A stretch of 64,000 nt of DNA from Chiridota heheva (taxonomy: Eukaryota > Echinodermata > Holothuroidea > Apodida > Chiridotidae), in contig JAIGNY010001444.1 in NCBI GenBank assembly GCA_020152595.1, positions 322,501 through 386,500 on the forward strand. Reading direction: 5' to 3'. Positions 1 to 12,715 of the stretch are shown here, piece by piece (positions within the stretch are counted from its first letter, which is position 1; each line of letters starts with the position of its first letter). The notes below the pieces were generated by a model. It searched no databases and had not been told where the DNA came from. It was given only the letters and a program-made list of their open reading frames with translations. The position numbers and the translations under genes were made by a program.

Positions 1-922
1 AACAGTACATTTTCAACTATCACTGCAGCGGTTTTTTTCTCAAACATATAACATCAACATTCTGCAATATATTGTTTTCTGCTCATAATATGTATTCTAA
101 GAGAAAAATCTCTCGCAACAAACATTTTTTAAAGTATGAAAAACCTTTCTTTTCCCACTATTACCGGTGTAATTGATTATAGATGGACTACTGAAACTAA
201 CAATAACATAACGTTAGGTTTTGATCTCATTCTGTCAAGACCCATTTTACAAGCTGTAAAATTGACCACAAAGTATACAGTGAAAATTATTTAATCGTGG
301 CAATCAGTACATTTACATGTAAACATTACCTGATGAGTCAAATAAATTTTGCAAGAAAGAAAAAATATTGCAAAATAAACGAACAAAAAAAAGTTTCAGC
401 AAAGCTGAAATTCAGCATGCTTCGCAAAGATAACAGCCATTTTAAGAGGACTGATCAACTGTATTTCTGGGGTGGTGGCATAGTTTTGAAATTGATTACG
501 CTGAGGCTCCGAGGTATCACAGTATCCAAGATTTTCACTGAAAGTTCTAGCAAGTACAGCAAAAAAAAGTACGCGATGTTAAGATTAAATGACATTGAAG
601 GGAACTTTTCTGTTCTTTCTTAACCAAATTTCCATGCACATTTTCCATAAACATGATAATTTATACTGTAGAAATGCACTTTTTACGAATTTGAATGCAC
701 AATTCCAGGGTCTATTTGGACAATGAGATCAATACTTTTGTCACATAGTAAATAGGAGCAATTTTGGTGTACTTCTGAAAATCACGGTACTACGTGTGTA
801 AACGATACACACATTTTTTTGGCGTGTACATGTTTACTAAAATCCCTAAATGTTCACAGCTTAAAAAGAATGACAGTACACATTTTACTTGGAAATCATT
901 TTAGTACCTTCTACCTGGGGAA
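1..922. other. Non-coding AT-rich stretch
   Basis: No gene or repeat is recognised. Short open frames exist but show no domain, no codon bias and no splice context. Confidence 0.6.
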
Positions 923-2105
923 TGGTGGCAGGGACCAAAATTATCCTGAGAAAAAAATTTGGGCCCTGGGAAAATTTACGTGCTGATCAGTAACTTCTTC
1001 CTATACTATTAAGCAAGTAGTATTCCATTTGGGTAGTCCAATGAGCACATGAATTTTCCACAGAAAAGTTCAAATTTTCGGCTTTTCCCCACCATTGGCA
1101 CTCGAGCGGGCCCATGGATTTCGCGCTTGGACAGAAACCGTTGCATGGCTATAGCTCGTTGGCAATATTTAATATCTGCTCCTGCCATAAAGGCAATTTT
1201 TTTTTTTTATTGAATACAGCTGGTAGAAGCTTTTTGAGAGGGCACTGGAATGCTCACAGGGACGCAAAAATTGTTATGAAAATATACTCTTATATACTTT
1301 TTATTCTCAACGTTGTAAATATTTAAGGACGTTGACCCTGGATTTGACACAATACTTAATAATTTTTTGCTCTGAAAAGCTCTAAAAATGCAGGGATTTC
1401 TGGAATTTCGCCCCAGCGCCCCTATATGTGCAGTGGTCGCCCAATAGATGTGACACATTTTAAAGCCCTTTTCTGCTATTAAAACCATGACAAACGTAGG
1501 GTTTCCTGCTAAACCCTGAGTCCTCACCAGGGCTTCGCGACCTTCACCCCTATAGCATGCCTAGAATTGACACAATTTTAAGCCCCCTAATAATAAACAT
1601 GTTGCAAATTCATTTTCTTCATGAAATCTTGTGCAATTTCACTGTTTCAGGAAAATCTCCAATTTTGGGGAATTTTCCTTTGTTTCATAAAATTTGCTTC
1701 CATTTTCATATTTTTTTTTTCATTTTTGGGATATTTCCTTCAATATATAGGAAGTTTTCTTCAGACTTTGGAAATTTTTCTTGATTTTGGAAAAAAATCT
1801 TCAATTTTTGGGAACTTTCCTTCATTTTCAAGAAAATTTCTTAAATAATTGAGAAAGTTTTTTGTAAAATTTTTAGGATATTTTCTTCAATATTTGAGCA
1901 GTTTTCTTCAATTTTCGGGAAATTTTCTTCATTTTCAGAAAAATTCCTACATTTTCCTAAATTTTTGTTTAATATTTGGGACATTTTTGGGAAATTTGAC
2001 CAAAGCACAGTGCTTCCAGGGCTTTGATGGTTCCTAGATTCGAAACACTGATTTTAAGCAATTTCCTAAATAGGTCTATTTGCCCAGCGATTTACCACAC
2101 CACTG
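923..2105. mobile_element. hAT-like non-autonomous DNA element, copy A
   Basis: A non-coding element of about 1.18 kb flanked by the same 8 bp, CTGGGGAA, at 915-922 and 2106-2113. Its right end reads CACACCACTG, which is the hAT-type end seen on copy B (39650-40839). The left end begins inside the terminal repeat (TGGTGGCAGG), so about 9 bp of the left terminus seem to be missing. Homology to copy B is clear at 940-1320 (the ACGTG-TGATCA-TAGCTTCTTCC type segment) and near 1995-2075 (GCTTTGATGGTTCCTAGAT versus GCTTTGACGGTACCTAGAT). The middle (1640-2000) is a degenerate TTC-rich minisatellite. No transposase is encoded, so it would need one supplied in trans. An 8-bp duplication and CAG-type ends are hallmarks of hAT elements; the family call is inference from these. 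Confidence 0.75.
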
Positions 2106-2113
2106 CTGGGGAA

Positions 2114-2903
2114 CAGTTTCCCTGAACAGTTTCCTTCTCAGGCTTACCCGGAGCTGTCGACCCTGGGCTAAGCTTATTTGGGGATTTATTTACTAACGGG
2201 ATATATCTGTCGGGGATATTAATGCTTGTTATAAAAGTGTTCCATATGTAGAATAATTAACTAGAAACAATGATATGCATGCATGAAAATTCCGAGAAAT
2301 TAATGTAATGGGATGAAAGATCTCATTAAGATGAACTTTGTACGTGACTCCATTTTTTTTTTTTTGGACAAAATATTAGTTTCCACAACGTGCTGTTATC
2401 AAATTGATCGTGTATAACTCTCATAATCAGCTGGAAGAGGTTAGCATTACCCATTGACCCACACATTATAATTTACACAAAACAGCTCATAATTATTTTT
2501 AGAAGCATAGTTATATGTCAAAACGTCCCCATGAATTCATTTTTCTCCCTACTGCCTTTTAAGTTGTTTTTTTTGTTGGGAAAATATATTTCCAGCATGT
2601 GGTTTGGTCAAATTGACCCTTCCCGCCTGCCCCCCTCCCCCTTCCCCTTCATGCCGTTTACTGAAGACATAATAATTTGTGCTACATATGCATAATCTTC
2701 ACAAGAATTTCTTGTCTTACTCACATTCCTGATACTGTGTTTGCATGTGTTTACTAACAACTATCATGAGTTCCGTTATGTATTATGTGTTACAGCCTAT
2801 ACTTGGTTTAGAATTTTGACATGTGAGCAACAGCCTTATGACTATTATTTATTTCTTGTTTTCTCAGGCTCTTACAGATATATTATGACAAAAAAGGTGT
2901 ATA
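2114..2903. other. Non-coding stretch
   Basis: Nothing recognisable apart from a short C-rich patch near 2620-2650. Confidence 0.5.
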
Positions 2904-2905
2904 TT

Positions 2906-3050
2906 CAGGCCCGTAGCCAGGAATTTTAAAGGGGGGTTTGTTTTTTGTATAAAAGGGGGAGCAGGGAAAACAATCTTTAAAATCCGGGTACTCATTACCT
3001 TTTTAGATTTCAAAAGGGGGTTTGTTTGCTTGGACAAACCCCTACCCCCT
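2906..3050. mobile_element. One-ended DNA transposon fragment
   Basis: Starts CAGGCCCGTAGCCAGGAATT followed by a G-rich tract, a terminal motif typical of short non-autonomous DNA transposons of invertebrates. The matching inverted end is absent; the fragment runs straight into the microsatellite at 3053, so it looks truncated there. Family uncertain. Confidence 0.5.
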
Positions 3051-3051
3051 C

Positions 3052-3220
<169 letters not shown>

Positions 3221-3228
3221 ATTTATTT

Positions 3229-3466
<238 letters not shown>

Positions 3467-3536
3467 GTTTTGTTTGCTTAATTTTTCGGATGTGTGCAGA
3501 GGATTTTTTTCACTTCCTTCTTTAATCCCTGTTATC

Positions 3537-3825
3537 ATGAAGCAATATCTTCCCTTAGGAGAAATGGTCTGTCAATCATTCCCAGTTAATACACATTATT
3601 ACCTCAGGCATTATAATACACAGCTATTTTTATCACTAGTTTGAAAACAAACTTTTCTAGCTACTTGGCTGTGGTGTGCATGGGAATGGCAGATAAACAA
3701 TCATTGTTTGGAGTGGAAACACAATACACGGAACAGGAAGTCGGGTTGGTAATTGCCATACCTGAGTTTTCAGGATTAACTCAGGTGTCGGGTGCGGGTA
3801 GGCTTAAAGAGAAACTTTTCGGCAT
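3537..3825 (-). repeat. Dispersed repeat X, copy 1
   Basis: Its reverse complement matches 28638-29051 over nearly its whole length with scattered substitutions. It holds a 9-bp stem, ACCTGAGTT / AACTCAGGT (3760-3768 with 3778-3786), kept in both copies with a 9-nt spacer. Class unknown; no coding frame. Confidence 0.8.
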
Positions 3826-3845
3826 GATGGTACTAGAGTAAAAAC

Positions 3846-5407
3846 CAAGATGACATGAATACCCTGTCACATTTTTGTATGAAAGATATAAGTTTAGAAC
3901 CCATAACTTTACTAAAAGTCCAAAGTTCTTGCAAACTAACCACAGGAAAGTGGTTTCTGATAGGATTTTAACAGGAACTGTTTTAATAGGAATTTGATGA
4001 ATGAACATACATATTTTAATGAATAACGAAATAAACTTTACCGATTAGTAAATATGTTATTGATGAAAATTTTAAATTGCCATTTTGTCCTCTGCTAGGA
4101 TTGGCCTGTGGCTTAAACACCAACAGAATCAGAATTACTGTGAGCAACCACAGTGGAATAAGTCCTCGACTCACTCGACATAAAGATGACAACTCCTTTT
4201 TTTTACTTAATTGTACCTCATAGTAAAACTAAAAACTGTATGTGGTATTTACTGGTGTATCTACTCTTTTCAAAAATTCTGATTAACACTTCAGTATCAA
4301 AATCAATTATTGACATTTTCCCCGCAAAACACTTGTGAAAATTAATCCTGGCTCTTGTAGAGATCATTGACTTTCTTGCTTCCAGTGCCTTTCTTGGACT
4401 CCTTGGCGTGAATAACCAGGATGGGAATAGGAGCATAAAAAGTGGTTTTCTTGTTAGAGTGGAAAAATCGATCTCATTAATGCCCTTGTCAAGTGGGAGC
4501 TAGTCCTCCATAAATCTGTTTGTCTCTGTTGTGTTTTGTCTCTGTTTCTTCATCTTACAATTGTGCGAGCATTCCATCCTAAGGAATACCTACCTCTTCA
4601 CTGAAAAAGTACATTTATTTTCAAGTAAAGTATCTGTTTGTTATGCCGTGTTTACCCTGGAAGAGGGCATCGTTCTTTACATATTAACTGTAGCCTATTG
4701 AAGTGGAAGACTGTTGACAATGTTGCGGTACTTGGCACGCACAGTCAGATGTATGGCGATAAACTTCACAAGGAAAGCTACGCTGATGATTTATTTAGAG
4801 GTTTGGCACCAAATAGTGTTAAATGATCTCGTCAGGTGCAATGTTTGAGATGATTAAGAATTATAAGGCATGGAAAGACTGGCAATTAGGTTATTAGTAG
4901 TAAATTTGGTAACGGATTTCATTTTACTTTCTGTATGAACTTAATGCTGTGGTTATAAGCACCAGGTGTAGTCTTTTTAAAAGTGTTAAGTTTTTCAGGA
5001 ACATTGCCTAACAGAACATAATACTTGGAATCAAAGGGTAACTTTACCTTTCGTTTTCTCAAGTTACAAACACCATTATCTGTGTTGGCAAAGTACATTG
5101 CCCAAATAAAGTTGTACATAGTACAAGTTATTAATTGTTGAAACTTCTTTCTAACATTGTATTCATTTATCCCATATTTTTGAAGCACATTCCATGAAAT
5201 TTCAAATTTTAAAATTTTCTAAGAGTAAAATAATGATGTTGGTTCAAGTTTCTGTCATCAAAAGTTCAAGGAGGAATCACATTTATGCTTGGTTGGTTTT
5301 TCAGCACTTCAGAGTTTTGCACAGATAATCAGCCAGATCGTTTACTTCTTATTATTATTTGTCTTCCTCTCAAATCTCAGTAAAATCAAATTTAAATATA
5401 TCTCAAG
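3846..5407. other. Non-coding stretch
   Basis: No supported gene. A 62-residue frame at 4638-4826 has no flanking splice signals that would make it a convincing exon. Confidence 0.5.
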
Positions 5408-5640
5408 GGTGTTGTGAGAGATCGTACTCCACAGCGCTCTTGCATGATGTTTGCTGGCCAGACATGTTTGCCTTGTATAAAATACTTCAGTTACATACCT
5501 GAAACCCTTGGTGAGAGAGCCTTTGCATACAAAGGTCCATATGTATGGAAATCATGCAGTGAGTTCCATAGATTCCATGTCCTTCAATACTTTAAACAAA
5601 GCTGAAAACGTTTGTATTTTATTTATTTATTTTTGACTGT
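5408..5640 (+). mobile_element. LINE 3'-terminal remnant
   Basis: The frame at about 5510-5604 reads GERAFAYKGPYVWKS, followed by a phenylalanine/lysine-rich tail ending FKQS and a stop. This matches the pattern R-A/S-F-x-x-x-G-P-x-x-W-N/K-S found at the extreme C-terminus of non-LTR retrotransposon ORF2 proteins of the CR1/L2/jockey kind. The stretch is followed by T-rich sequence that could be an eroded 3' tail. Only the last 60 or so codons remain; the upstream part is not recognisable. Alternative: a chance frame, but the motif spacing argues against that. Confidence 0.6.
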
Positions 5641-6344
5641 AATAAGCATTATGTAAATTAATTAATATATTTAGTATTAAATATGAGAAGAATGACAAAC
5701 AGAATAGCTCAGAATCTACCAAAATTTCTTGTTCAGTTCACACCATTTTTTTTTTTCTTCACCAATTTGTTTCCAGAAAATTCTTCTCTAATATTTGGGC
5801 ATGCTGAAAACTCACATGAATATCTTTTTAGTCACTTCCTCACCATGTTTTCCTTTACTGTCCTCTCTCATGTGAATAAACATAATCCATTCATTTATGA
5901 GGTTGACTAGCCTGCTTATTGAACACCTTAGCCAAAGGTGTTGCTTGGGTCACAAGTCTGATCGTTTGCTCCATGATGTCAGTTGGTTGATTCATTTATT
6001 GACACATTTAAGAATATATTTTATTACAAGAAATACATGCAATCAAGTTTTTAAAATTCAGTTTTTATGTGCAGTAAAAAATCTACATAAATATATTGAC
6101 AACTACTTCTAGTTGAATGTTTTTCTGGACATAAAGATCCCTGAATTATCATATTCACATGTTGCACATGACTGATTTGCTTAAAAACACATCAATTGAG
6201 TTGGAAATTGGTTTTTGTGTTGTTTATTGTCAAAATAACATTTTTACTTCCGTTGTATTTTCCTCACGAAATAAAGAAATTGATTACCCGTGTTGGGTTA
6301 TAAGCTGCTTGAGTTTATTCTTGTAAGCACGAGTTAAGTCTTTA
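5641..6344. other. Non-coding stretch
   Basis: Nothing recognised. Confidence 0.5.
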
Positions 6345-6820
6345 GTCATGTCCATCAGATAGATCTGTCACTTAGGATTTCATAAAGGGGTTCGATTTGG
6401 GCAGAATATCAGCAAAGATCTCTCTCCTTCACATATGAAGGAGAAATATTATTAAAATTATGACAAACAGTGATTTGACTCAGATTTCAACAATTTAACA
6501 GTGTATTAAATTTTTCTAAGATTCATTTTCTGTTGCATTTTTTCCTAGAAAAAAAAAAAAATGACTACTTTGATCGTCTCACAAGTGCTTGATAATATTC
6601 CTGAAAGCTCTTAGGTGATCAGTACCTCATGTCCATCATATGCAGTATAGACCTGCCACTAGAGGATTTCATAAAGGGGTTCAAATTGGGCAGAATGTAT
6701 CAGCAATAATCTTTTTTTAACCATTTAGAGATTAAATGATAAAATCCAGTGTCTTGACTCTGTTTCAAATTGACAGTTTAAAAGTCAGAATTAAATTTGT
6801 CTAAGATTTGATGGGATTGT
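6345..6820. repeat. Diverged tandem duplication, about 285-bp period
   Basis: CATGTCCATCA and then ATTTCATAAAGGGGTTC occur in both halves (from about 6348 and 6630), followed by matching text through TCTAAGATT. Two copies only, with many indels. Confidence 0.8.
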
Positions 6821-7499
6821 CCGTTTATGTGAAAAGGGTGAATTTGCAAGATGTTGGGATGGCAGAGGTGAGGATGAGAATTATGTTAGCTACTGATATG
6901 AATTTTAATGAATGATAGGTTTGTCCATTAGGCAATGACAAACTCATGAGATTTGGAGGGCAGATTGGGGAAGGGTAGCTGGGATTCAAATCATGTGGAA
7001 TCAATGGCATAAATACTGGGACAAGGAGATTGTCACAACCCTCTCCCCATTTTTTTTTTTTTTTTCAGACTCGTTGGTAAAATTTCAGATAAGTTGGTCA
7101 ATCTGGTATTAAGTCGGTAAAACTTAAGGTTTAGAATTTGAAACAAGAATTTGAAGCCAAGTTGCCAATTGATTAACCGATTTTAACTATATAGTTGAAC
7201 TTTTTTACTTAATCTGTATGCGAGATACGGTACACAAGGATATTTAGATTTTCTTGCATCAAAATCGTAATATATAAATGATGCATATTGCACTCATTAA
7301 CGTGCATGCCAGCATCTTTAAACCAAAATGGCTCCTACAGTTCTATGGCTAAAAAGTGCAGAAATTGCTGTATTTTTCTTTAAATATTGCTGCTAATCGA
7401 AAAATCTGCAATTTTTTGCAAAATTTCTAATGATTTTACCAAACTTCGCATCAATGTTACCAATCAACTTGATTCTAATTATTTCCCTTATTGACCTTG
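6821..7499. other. Non-coding stretch
   Basis: A poly-T run at about 7050-7067; nothing else recognised. Confidence 0.5.
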
Positions 7500-7970
7500 C
7501 AACTAGGAAGAAACCATACAACCAAGGAGAAATCCTCTCAAGTATCTATTTTCCCACATTTTTGGACAATTTCCTTTGATCTTTTTTAGTTTTCAGTAAA
7601 TTTTCTTTATTTTTATGAATTTATTTTATCAATTTTCAGAAAATTTCCTCAAATGTTTAGGAGACGTTACCTAATTCTTTAAAAAATGTTGTTCAGTTTT
7701 ACCAATTTCTTTTCGAATTTATATTAAAAATGTCCAAATTTGTCCTCCCACCTAGGAACAAAGCATACAACTGATTTGAAATCCTCTCAAATATCAGTTT
7801 CCCCCAAAACATTTCCTTCATTTTCGGGAAAATACCTTCCTTTTTGGGCAATTTTCTTTGATTTTCGAAAAATTATCTTCAACTTTGTGACTTTTTCCCT
7901 TCAGTTTTTGGAAATTTCCTTTATTTTCAGGAAATTAAGGTCAAATAGTTTAAAATTGTAAATTTTGGTC
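7500..7970. repeat. Tandem pair of TTC-rich repeat blocks
   Basis: Two blocks of about 235 bp begin with the related text CTAGGAAGAAACCATACAAC (7505) and CTAGGAACAAAGCATACAAC (7752), then AAATCCTCTCAA. Each continues into a degenerate 20-22-bp unit of the kind TTCCTT-ATTTTC-GGAAA that also fills the centre of the hAT copies at 923 and 39650. Confidence 0.8.
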
Positions 7971-7974
7971 AATC

Positions 7975-8460
7975 CCGTGTTATGGAAAAACCGTAAAAGA
8001 AATTGGGTTGGTAATTGGTGGGTTGACGAAGGATGATGTAAAGTCTCGAAAAAGATGTGATATGCCACTTAAAGGTCAAAGGTCAAATAATAATGGTAAA
8101 TTTTGTGCTGCATTTCATTGGAAAAACGTAGTTGCTATTGTATTGATCTTCGTGGGTTGGTGCAAGGGGATGTAGGGTTATGTCACACATATAACGGGAT
8201 ATGCCACATAAAGGTCTAGAGGTCAAATAATTGATAAGAATAGTACATTTTGTTTCGTGCTTCTTGGAAAAACCATAAATGATATTGGGTAGGCACTTGG
8301 TGGGTAATATTACTTGGAGGGTTGGTGGATGGTGATGTAGTGTTGCATCTCACATATAATGGGACATGTTATATAAAGGTCAGAGGTCAAGTAATTTATA
8401 TCAAATGATATATTTTTATGTCGTTTCCTGGAAAGACAATTTGATCATTTTACAAATAAT
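7975..8460. repeat. Three diverged tandem units of roughly 160-180 bp
   Basis: Each unit runs from GGAAAAACC through a GGTGATGTAG-like word and ATGCCAC-TAAAGGTC to a TTTTGT-like segment. Each has two AGGTCA-like half sites near its end. Confidence 0.85.
8073..8389 (+). promoter_or_regulatory. DR1-like nuclear-receptor words in tandem units
   Basis: AGGTCAAAGGTCA at 8073-8085 is a perfect direct repeat of AGGTCA with one spacer base. AGGTCAGAGGTCA at 8377-8389 is another, and a decayed version sits near 8211. In animals DR1 sites bind RXR heterodimers, HNF4 and COUP-TF-type receptors. Presence of the word is seen; function is not shown. Confidence 0.35.
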
Positions 8461-9735
8461 ATGTGGCAGAGGCGATAAGGTTAACAAGACTGGATTGCCA
8501 TCTTGGTATATTTGGTATAATACATTCTTTTATTCATATTCCTTTCAGATATCTTGCACACAATTTGCCCACAAGTCTCCTCTCTTGTATGAATATCATT
8601 TTGCTAAATCATCATTACTGTCATATTCACTATTTACAGAAACCAGATTTTGAGCACTTTCTTTTAAGTCTTATAATCTTCAATCACATGTGACGAGGGA
8701 GTTGACCACTAAGTAAACTTTAATTAAGCATGAGACAGATCGTTTTACAAGACGTGCAATTGTATCATGCAGAACTATAGGTTACTAACCCCTAGTTCCT
8801 CCAGTTGTTTGCTTTCATTGTGATGTAATTGAGGATGTTTGTTTTTACTGAGTTGAAAAGGGGAATTAAATTCTTAATATGCTGCAGGTCAGAGAAAGGT
8901 ATCGTCATAATAACAATGATCCATTATACACTTGTAATAAGAATTATGATGGAAAAGGTTGCACAAATTCAATTGCGGCCATGACAAATTGTTGCTAGCT
9001 CACATTATACCTTGTTGGAAGAGTATACCAAAGGGGACCTTATATAATTTCACTCAATTTCAGTCTGACAAGGGTCAGTAGTGAGCCCTTTCAGATTATA
9101 AAGTGAGCTTGAAGACACGCACCACAAGAACATATGTGCATGACTTGGGTCTTAATGTTCAGGAAGCTGGTAGGACTAGGTAGAAGGAACTAAAAGGCTC
9201 CACTGTCAGAAAGCCTCCATTTCCAATGATACTTTGCTATCCTAGCGTAAACTTGAAAGCCTTATGGAGTGATATATATTTCAAATATGAAATACGTACA
9301 TCTGCAAAAAATACCTTTGCCCTGCCTGAATGATATGCTGTCATTACTCCATGACTCATAATATTATAGCCATGCCCTTTTGATTGTTGAAAAATGAGGA
9401 AAATTAATTAGGCAAAGAAACTGGGATGTTTGACATGTAAAAGTCACTTTGAAAATTAAAATGTTTGTGAAAATATAGTTTCAAGAATTTGCATTTCAAA
9501 AATGCAAATTTTATCACCAAAAGTCTTACATATTATATGACAAAGATCTATTACCTGGTATTTCTGTACACTTTTATTGCAACATTTGAACAAAACATCT
9601 GCACAGCATCTAATATTAAAAGGTTCCTTGAAATAGGATCTCTCCAGGACTAAGTTTTGATCTGCAATTTCTGACTTTTCAAAGATTACAAATTTGCAAG
9701 CTCTGGTTAGCAAACCATCAGTTTTTACATGCTTG
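8461..9735. other. Non-coding stretch
   Basis: Nothing recognised on either strand. Confidence 0.5.
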
Positions 9736-9739
9736 TATA

Positions 9740-9835
9740 TATATGTATGCATGCATACTTGTATATGCATGCATACTTGTATATGCATGCATACTTGTAT
9801 ATGCATGCATGCTTGTATATGCATGCATGCATGCA
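9740..9835. repeat. 18-bp minisatellite
   Basis: About five copies of ATGCATGCATACTTGTAT. The unit contains the palindrome ATGCATGCAT. Confidence 0.95.
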
Positions 9836-9839
9836 CCAT

Positions 9840-10567
9840 TTAGGGCTTGAATTATGTTGCTGATTAAAAAGTTGAAGTAATAGTTAATTAAGCAATAAAA
9901 TACAAAGAACTGGCAACTGTATTAATTTAAGTTACTGTTGGAATGTGTGGAGGTTTACTCTGTGAAACTGTTTCCTTTGCCTTTTGAAATTTCATCCAAC
10001 CTGCATTCCCATATATTCCCTTATTGCTGTAGAACATCTTTATATTTTTTCAACAAGTTTTCTCTCAAAATGCAAAAAACAAATTCAAGATAAACCCTTC
10101 AGCACGAGGATTTAAATGTTTTCCAATTTATGTTATTTGCTGTCAATTATCATGCAAAGGGACAACAAATTCTTTAGCATGTTTGGATTCTAATTTCTAA
10201 AATTATGCTTGCTCCTAATTTTTCTACATTATCTGTTGATTGTATTATGATAAATAATTGCCATTTGCCATGTTGTCTCAATTTAAGGTAGCAGCACAAT
10301 CATTTTGCATTGGAGTATCTAAAATAGCAGCCGGTTCTTGAACAATTACAACTTACATAAGAAAACACACTTCACTTGAAAATTTAATATACACAGAATT
10401 GATATCATCCTTTAAACAAAATGCAAACTGGTCAAATAGAGAGTTGTAAATAAAAAGTAATCCCTACAGATTTCAGATCAACTGCAAAATTCCTCCACCA
10501 AATGTTTTGATGTCTTACCGTATAGGATACTTTTTACATGTAAGAATTACATGAGTTATTAATGCTT
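9840..10567. other. Non-coding stretch
   Basis: Nothing recognised. Confidence 0.5.
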
Positions 10568-10840
10568 GAAGGAGGAGTGCAGTGGTCAGGATGTTGATCT
10601 CCAACTCAAAAAGGTACTGGGTTTGAATCTGTTGTACTGACACTTTATCCCATTTGCTCCAGTTCACTCATCTGTGAAATGAGTACTACTTTCGGCTGAA
10701 GAGTGAAGCTGCGATGGACTGGTGTCCCATCCAGGGGGAGTCAAGTACTCTCAGCCACTTGACACCATTGAAACCGGATATAAAGCACTGGCTCTATAAG
10801 CTCTTGAAGCTCAATGTGATTTAATTAACTCATAACTTAT
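10568..10840 (+). mobile_element. tRNA-derived SINE, full-length-like
   Basis: The head carries an A-box-like GTGCAGTGGTCAGG and a B-box-like GGGTTTGAATC at the usual spacing of an internal RNA polymerase III promoter. The body contains GCGATGGACTGGTGTCCCAT and the tail has ACCATTGAAACCGG. Body and tail are shared with the copies at 16172-16280 and 35750-36010, which identifies a dispersed family. SINEs of this type are moved by LINE machinery; this copy shows no clear target duplication. Confidence 0.8.
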
Positions 10841-10854
10841 GCTTGAAAACTCAT

Positions 10855-11310
10855 ATTGTTGGGTAACATTTCCCAAAAATTGAAGAAAAGTTCCTGAAAT
10901 AAAAGAAATTGAAGAAAATTGAATAAAATGTAAAATTAAATTCCAAAATTTAAGAAAATCTAGGAAATAGCTCGTGAATTGAAAATTTTACAAAAATGAA
11001 GGACATTTCCTTAAAGTTGAAGGAATATCCCCCAAAATTGAAGACCTAACTTCTCAAAAATTCAAAAAAAATTCCTGGAAATAAAGGAAATTGTCCCAAT
11101 ATTAAAGAAAATTTTACAAAATTGAAGGAAAGTTTACAAAAATTGCAGAAAAATTCCCAAAAATTGATAGAAACCTCTCGAAAATTGAAGAAAATTTATG
11201 AATAGGAAGGAATTTGTACAAAAATTGCAGTAAATTTCATAAAAAATGAAGGAAATTTTACGAAAATTGAAGGAGATATTCTAAAAATTGAAGAGATTTC
11301 CGGAAGAAAA
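10855..11310 (-). repeat. Degenerate GAA/TTC-rich minisatellite, antisense copy
   Basis: Many loose copies of AAAATTGAAGGAAATTTCC-type text, the reverse complement of the blocks at 1640-2000, 7540-7960 and 40440-40620. Confidence 0.85.
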
Positions 11311-12396
11311 GATGGCATGAATCTGATTCTTTAAAATTAATGCGTTAGACCTTCAATATTGGGTGGCAGAAATGGTAGTTGGTCCCTCCCCAAATAAAAT
11401 TATTCCCCCACCCCTTCCCTCCACTGTTCCTACAATGTGAGCCTTTGTTAATTGCCTGCAGCCTAAGCTCCAGATTGGAAGCAGCCTCATATGGTTATAT
11501 GGTAAAGTGGAAAATGCATGCATTCCAGAACTGACTGTTTATAATTAATGTCTTGAATGTTCTCCAACTTTCTGTAATATAGGATTTAAGGGGGAAACTC
11601 AAAAGCCTACTCAACTTCTCCTTCTGCTGGTCATCGCTGCTTCTTGACCAGACAATTACATTTTCTGCATGAGCATGCACACAGAACTATGGATTTGGTA
11701 GAATATTAAATTGCTAATATCTTGGAATGATGAAGGTCAGTCAGCACTGACCAAAAGCGCAGAGTGAAATGAGGCATACATACTAATGGTAGTTAGTAAA
11801 TTAAGCAGTCGAAATGGTGCATGATTTGCAGGAGTTGCTCAATTTGAGCTGACAATGTATTATGATGCTTTGGTCAGGCATTCTGCTAATGGGTTGTATT
11901 TCTTGATGAGCTAGTTGTCCATGTTAAATGTGTCATCCCCACGGCTTGTTTTCAGCATACAAAACCTTGATAGACCACTACAGTAGATAATACCAGACTT
12001 TTTGTTAAAATTTCTCAAATAGTCAACTTTTTGGTATTTGAATGAATAATCGAATAAAAGTCCCAATGTAACCTTCATTCACGCCCTTGGTGTGGTCATC
12101 TGATCCAATGACATCTTAACCAGGTCTTAATACATTGATTTTTTAGTCAAATTATGATGACGTTAATCAATAAAAATAAAAATAAATGACAGAAAAATAA
12201 CAATTCAAAAGCAAGCTTTCTTGTAAAGAAATCTGCTTGTGGAGTTTAAAAAAGTGATTTTGTTGATTAAAACTAAAATATTTGTGTAATAAAGGATTCT
12301 TGTATATATATTTTACTGTGAACTTAGAGCTCTTTTACAGGTTCACTATTATTTGGATCTTATCTATAACACAATGCCGTTCTCTTTTATTTGCAG
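11311..12396. other. Intron or upstream sequence of the host gene
   Basis: No exon is seen. It must be intronic if the exon at 12397 belongs to a longer transcript, because that exon begins inside a codon. Confidence 0.5.
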
Positions 12397-12566
12397 TGGT
12401 GCAACCAGTCAGTATGCGCCAGCTGTTTGGCAACTATGAAGGAGGGGATCTCGTTCTTCTCCAGTCATTACATGAAGCGATTAGACATTTTGATCGTGAA
12501 AAGCATCTCAAACATATTCATTTGCAGAAATCAGACAGCATCATGAATGACTATCTCTTGCACATG
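12397..12566 (+). CDS. Penultimate coding exon of an unidentified host gene
   Basis: A 170-bp exon bounded by the acceptor TTATTTGCAG (polypyrimidine tract just upstream) and the donor ATG|GTGAGTAG. It starts with two bases of a split codon and ends in phase 0. It encodes 56 full codons beginning VQPVSMRQLFGNYEGG and containing LLQSLHEAIRHFDREK and a run rich in H and K. The peptide looks like a soluble helical segment, with no membrane span. Codon usage and lack of stops fit real coding sequence, and the downstream exon at 17638 opens in matching phase 0. I do not recognise the family. The first exons lie outside the window or were not found in the 12.4 kb upstream. Confidence 0.85.
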
Positions 12567-12639
12567 GTGAGTAGTTTTGATATAGTTCAGCAGTTTATAA
12601 AGGTGCATGACAACATAACTTTTCTATTTTACTAAAAGA

Positions 12640-12715
12640 TCTACAGACATATAGCAGACATATATATATAGCAGACATACACCAGACATATACCAGACAT
12701 ATACCAGACACATAA
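12640..12715. repeat. Short AGACATATA-type tandem patch
   Basis: Seven or so loose copies of CAGACATATA/ACCAGACATA just downstream of the donor. Confidence 0.85.

Noticed and set aside
297-623. 108-codon lysine-rich frame near the left end
   Set aside because: AT-rich, low complexity, no start context, no splice sites.
4638-4826. 62-codon frame ending LFRGLAPNSVK
   Set aside because: Looks protein-like in parts but has no splice sites, homology or neighbours to support it.
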